Part shown: positions 14,381 to 16,611 of the stretch, piece after piece
Position numbering within the stretch: position 1 is the stretch's first letter
Layout: each line of letters starts with the position of its first letter
DNA from: JBGPYM01 sp041493205
GTDB taxonomy: Bacteria; Bacteroidota; Ignavibacteria; UBA10030; UBA6906
Reading direction: 5' to 3'
Assembly: GCA_041493205.1 (NCBI GenBank)
Contig: JBGPYM010000038.1
Span: 1 to 16,611, forward strand
DNA: 16,611 nucleotides
The notes under the pieces: model-generated
What the model was told of the DNA's origin: nothing
Database searches by the model: none
What the model saw: the letters and a program-made list of their open reading frames with translations, nothing else
Translations under genes and position numbers: made by a program

Positions 14381-14947
14381 TTACACTCCGGCATGATTCT
14401 TGCAATGCCGGAGAAATTTTTCATACCACGCTTCGCCGAATCGCCGGACGAGCGGGACGCGGAGAAACTCATGGAGCCCGACCTCCTTCACGGCGCCGTT
14501 CGAACGTCCCCCGGCGCACTCGTCGATCTCTTCGTAACGGAGGAAATCCTTGCCGAAGTGGCGGATGCGGATGGGGAAGAGATGGCAGGAGATCGGCTTC
14601 CGCCAGTCCGTGAGCCCCCGTTCGAATGCGCGTTCGAAGCTGCACTTGGCGATGCCGTCTTCGCTGAAGACGTAGACGCACTCGCGTTCGTCGAGACACG
14701 GTGTGGCGAAGTTGCCGGTCGATCCCTCGGCAAACCCCGACGTTGCGACGGTCCGGATGTTCCGGTCGCTGAGAAATTGCCGGGCGGCGGGATACGCCTT
14801 CGCGATTTCCAGGACCTCGTCGTCTTCGAGCGGTGCGCCCCGTCCGCCGGGAAGCGTGCAGCATGCGCCCTTGCACGCCTGCAGGTCACAGCAGAAGGAG
14901 GCCCCCCCGACCGCATCTTCGATGACAGCTTCCCCGATCACGAACAT
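14381..14947 (-). CDS. DUF3109 family cysteine-cluster protein
   Basis: A 188-residue protein with many cysteines, suggesting metal or Fe-S binding (YkgJ-like). The N-terminus MFVIGEAVIEDAV leads into FCCDLQACKGACC (C19, C20, C25, C29, C30). More cysteines are at C84, C90, C102, C121, C144 and C182. The GAPLEDDEV block after the first cluster and the ISCHLFPIRI block (C121) are typical of DUF3109 proteins of Bacteroidota, where function is not established. The start at 14947 fits the family N-terminus; no Shine-Dalgarno is seen. It is the first gene of the rpoN-hslV-hslU group, 65 bp after dprA on the same strand. Whether dprA reads into it is open. Confidence 0.9.
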   Translation of the reverse strand: MFVIGEAVIEDAVGGASFCCDLQACKGACCTLPGGRGAPLEDDEVLEIAKAYPAARQFLSDRNIRTVATSGFAEGSTGNFATPCLDERECVYVFSEDGIAKCSFERAFERGLTDWRKPISCHLFPIRIRHFGKDFLRYEEIDECAGGRSNGAVKEVGLHEFLRVPLVRRFGEAWYEKFLRHCKNHAGV

Positions 14948-14977
14948 AGTGATTCAGTCGCCCCGATCAACGCGGAC

Positions 14978-15006
14978 AAGATAGCGATTTCTGCATCAAG
15001 AAAAAA
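14978..15006 (-). promoter_or_regulatory. Weak candidate promoter before the DUF3109-rpoN operon
   Basis: On the minus strand TATCTT (14983-14978) is followed by G, the same TATCTTG as in the TPR promoter. A T-run (15006-15001) lies 17 bases upstream in the -35 position, which is a poor -35. The 65-bp gap is more AT-rich than its surroundings. This is a low-confidence call; the operon could instead be continued from dprA. Confidence 0.28.
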
Positions 15007-15012
15007 GTACCG

Positions 15013-16134
15013 TTAGCGGCGGACGAAGACCTTGCCCGGCCGCTGCCGCACGATCCCCTTGAATTCGAGGGCAAGGAGGTGTACGAGGGCGTCGGCAACG
15101 CTGAACCCGGTGCGTGCAGCGAGCGTGTCAATGTGCACCGGGTCACTTCCCAGGATTTCCACGAGCTGCTGTTCGAAAAGCGTCAGGGCGGGTGCTCCCC
15201 GCCGTGCGTCATCCTGCGGCAGAATCGACTTGAGGCGCGGAGCAAGTTCCACGAGGATGTCGTCGATCGACTCCGTCAGCTTTGCCTTCCCCTCCTTGAT
15301 GAGAAGATTCGTGCCGCTCGGCCGCCGGCCGCCGGCAGCCGACGGGACGGCGAAGACCTCGCGCCCCTGGTCGGCTGCGAGTCCCGCCGTGATCATGGCA
15401 CCGCCATCGGTCGCGGTTTCGATCACGACGGTTCCGAGCGTCATGCCGCTCACGATCCTGTTGCGCCGCGGAAAATTTACCGCATCGGGCTTGGTGCCGA
15501 GCGGGAACTCGGAGAGGAGTGCTCCGCGGCCCACGATCCGTTCCGCAAGCGGTGCGTTCTCGCCCGGATAGAGGACATCAAGTCCGGATCCGATCACGGC
15601 AAGCGTGCGGTTGCCGGCCCGCACCGAAGCCGCGTGTGCGACGGTGTCGATCCCGCGGGCCAGCCCGGAGACGACCGGGATGCCGAGCGCCGCGAGTCCT
15701 TCGGCGAACCGCTCTGCCATCAGGACGCCGTACGGGCTTGGCGTCCGCGTGCCGACCAGGGCGATGGAGGTATTGTCTGCAGTGTCCAGCGTGCCGCGGA
15801 GGAAGAGAAAGGGGGGAGGATCGAATATGGTGGTGAGGTGTGAGGGGTAGTCATGATCCCAGAGCGTGACGAGCCTTCCCCCCAGTCGTTCGAGGCGCAG
15901 AAGCTGGTCCGCGGCAAACAGTTCTGCTGCAGCCCGGCTGCCGCGGAAAAACGAGGCGATGATCGCCGCGGTTTTCCGCTCGATGCCTTCAACCGCCGCC
16001 AGCTCGCGGGCGGAGGCACCGGCCACGCGCGATGCGTCGCCGAAGTGTGCGACCAGGGACCGGAGGCGGTGCGGCCCGATGCCCGGAACCTGCGAAAGCA
16101 CAAGGAGGGCATGCGTACGTGCCGCCATCGTCAT
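15013..16134 (-). CDS. dprA: DNA-processing protein DprA (Smf)
   Basis: Single-stranded-DNA-binding RecA loader used in natural transformation. It has 373 residues and three parts. An N-terminal helix-hairpin-helix/SAM-like region comes first (about 1-65, with VPGIGPHRLRSLVAHFG). The Rossmann core follows (about 95-290), with VGTRTPSPYG (127-136), SGLARGID (156-163), IGSGLDVLYPGEN (181-193), FPRRNRIVSG (221-230) and ETATDGGAMITA. The C-terminal winged helix (about 315-373) ends in VRQRPGKVFVRR. The usual VPG turn reads VPSAAGGRRPSGTN here. The ATG overlaps the stop of the EutN-like gene by 4 bp (ATGA), indicating translational coupling; another Met lies two codons in. No other competence gene is in the window. 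Confidence 0.97.
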   Translation of the reverse strand: MTMAARTHALLVLSQVPGIGPHRLRSLVAHFGDASRVAGASARELAAVEGIERKTAAIIASFFRGSRAAAELFAADQLLRLERLGGRLVTLWDHDYPSHLTTIFDPPPFLFLRGTLDTADNTSIALVGTRTPSPYGVLMAERFAEGLAALGIPVVSGLARGIDTVAHAASVRAGNRTLAVIGSGLDVLYPGENAPLAERIVGRGALLSEFPLGTKPDAVNFPRRNRIVSGMTLGTVVIETATDGGAMITAGLAADQGREVFAVPSAAGGRRPSGTNLLIKEGKAKLTESIDDILVELAPRLKSILPQDDARRGAPALTLFEQQLVEILGSDPVHIDTLAARTGFSVADALVHLLALEFKGIVRQRPGKVFVRR

Positions 16135-16406
16135 CCCCCGGGGAGATCGAGATCGTCAACGACGGCCACCACCACACTGTGGACGGGAACGTCCTTGCGG
16201 CCGAGAAGCTGGGCCGCAGCCTGACCTTCCTGCACGACAAGGACCAGATCGCCCACCCCTGCATCAACGGTGTCCAGCGCAAGAAGGTCGCGCCCCGTCG
16301 GGGTCTGAGCGAGGGTCACCGGTTGCACGATGAGAATCTTCTGCTCGCGCAGCGATTCTTTCTTCTGGGTGGCAACGAGCGTGCCTGTAACCCTGCAGAG
16401 GATCAT
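16131..16406 (-). CDS. EutN/CcmL-type bacterial microcompartment vertex protein
   Basis: A 91-residue protein matching pentameric shell vertex proteins (BMC-P). It opens with MILCRVTGTLVATQKKESL and continues with KILIVQPVTL, TGRDLLALDTVDAGVGDLVLV, then DVPVHSVVVAVVDDLDL. The length, the small beta-barrel pattern and the GAGVGD-like turn (here DAGVGD) are typical. The usual 'SSAR' after the turn is replaced by EGQAAAQ. I choose the ATG at 16406: the family starts there, and the frame beyond it (to 16535) is out of family and overlaps the mutase gene. Its ATG overlaps the mutase stop by 4 bp, and its own stop overlaps dprA's ATG by 4 bp. No hexameric shell protein or cargo enzyme is visible in the window. 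Confidence 0.92.
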   Translation of the reverse strand: MILCRVTGTLVATQKKESLREQKILIVQPVTLAQTPTGRDLLALDTVDAGVGDLVLVVQEGQAAAQLLGRKDVPVHSVVVAVVDDLDLPGG

Positions 16407-16611
16407 GAGCGGGGGAGGAGGGTGAGTATTTCGTTCCGGAATGAGTCCACGACTGCGGCGGCCGCCTGTGGAGTCCGCGCCTCGGCGATCACCCGGACGA
16501 TCGGCTCCGTGTTCGACTTCCGCAGATGCACCCACGAGTCTGCAAAGTCAATCTTCAGTCCGTCGTCGGTATTAATGGTTCCGTCTTTCTGGTGCGCCGC
16601 ATGAATGCGTG
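16403..16611 (-). CDS. Phosphoglucosamine/phosphomannomutase, C-terminal part
   Basis: Only the last 69 or so codons are in the window; the gene continues beyond the right edge. The visible part reads KDGTINTDDGLKIDF, then SWVHLRKSNTEP and IVRVIAEA, and ends EILTLLPRS. RKSNTEP is the phosphate-binding loop of domain 4 of the alpha-D-phosphohexomutase superfamily. The variant with Asn (SNTEP) is found in phosphomannomutase/phosphoglucomutase and in many Bacteroidota proteins annotated as GlmM; this fragment cannot decide between them. The stop TGA lies within the ATGA that begins the EutN-like gene. Confidence 0.93.
   Translation of the reverse strand, partial: RIHAAHQKDGTINTDDGLKIDFADSWVHLRKSNTEPIVRVIAEARTPQAAAAVVDSFRNEILTLLPRS

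Noticed and set aside
13862..15016. Open frame of 384 codons on the plus strand over rpoN and DUF3109
   Set aside because: It is antisense to two clear genes and has no motif of its own.
1..16611. CRISPR arrays, tRNA or rRNA genes, transposases, phage or toxin-antitoxin genes
   Set aside because: I looked on both strands and saw no repeat-spacer pattern, no structural RNA signature and no such proteins.

Overview
This is a GC-rich bacterial chromosome segment of mostly housekeeping genes. No phage, IS element, CRISPR array, tRNA or rRNA is visible. The gene content points to the Bacteroidota/Chlorobiota/Ignavibacteriota assemblage: a BrxA/B-type bacilliredoxin, a DUF5723-like outer-membrane barrel protein, a DUF3109 cysteine-cluster protein, DUF3467, and a TPR protein resembling those of Ignavibacteria. 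Several genes carry clear Shine-Dalgarno sequences, which are scarce in classical Bacteroidia and Flavobacteriia, so an ignavibacterial or chlorobial relative fits better. This is inference from protein families, not a phylogeny.

Layout. (1) 1-2756, plus strand: a mitochondrial-type aconitase whose N-terminus lies off the window and which carries an odd Lys/Arg-rich tail, then a bacilliredoxin. (2) A bidirectional terminator (2776-2803) separates these from a minus-strand cluster, read in the order HIT-family protein, NADP-isocitrate dehydrogenase, secreted redoxin, small zinc-ribbon protein (5450 down to 2824). The second and third TCA-cycle enzymes therefore sit in convergent units, each next to thiol/redox proteins. 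(3) Back-to-back sigma-70-type promoters around 5533-5595 drive the HIT/icd unit leftward and a TPR gene rightward. (4) The TPR gene ends at a strong terminator that lies immediately before the ribosome binding site of a DUF3467 gene. (5) The gene-poor stretch 7202-7450 holds a near-consensus sigma-54 promoter and a strong leader hairpin. It precedes two ATGA-overlapping envelope genes, a repeat-built putative lipoprotein and a DUF5723-like barrel. (6) 14947 down to 10925, minus strand: DUF3109 - rpoN (sigma-54) - hslV - hslU, tightly spaced and probably one operon. (7) 16611 down to 15013, minus strand: the C-terminus of a phosphoglucosamine/phosphomannomutase, a lone EutN/CcmL microcompartment vertex protein, and dprA, joined by two 4-bp ATGA overlaps.

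The items most worth a second look are the lone shell-vertex protein coupled to a hexose-phosphate mutase and dprA, the basic tail on aconitase, the ~140-residue repeat architecture of the envelope protein at 7451-9508, and the sigma-54-like promoter in front of it. No clearly new defence or mobile system is visible.
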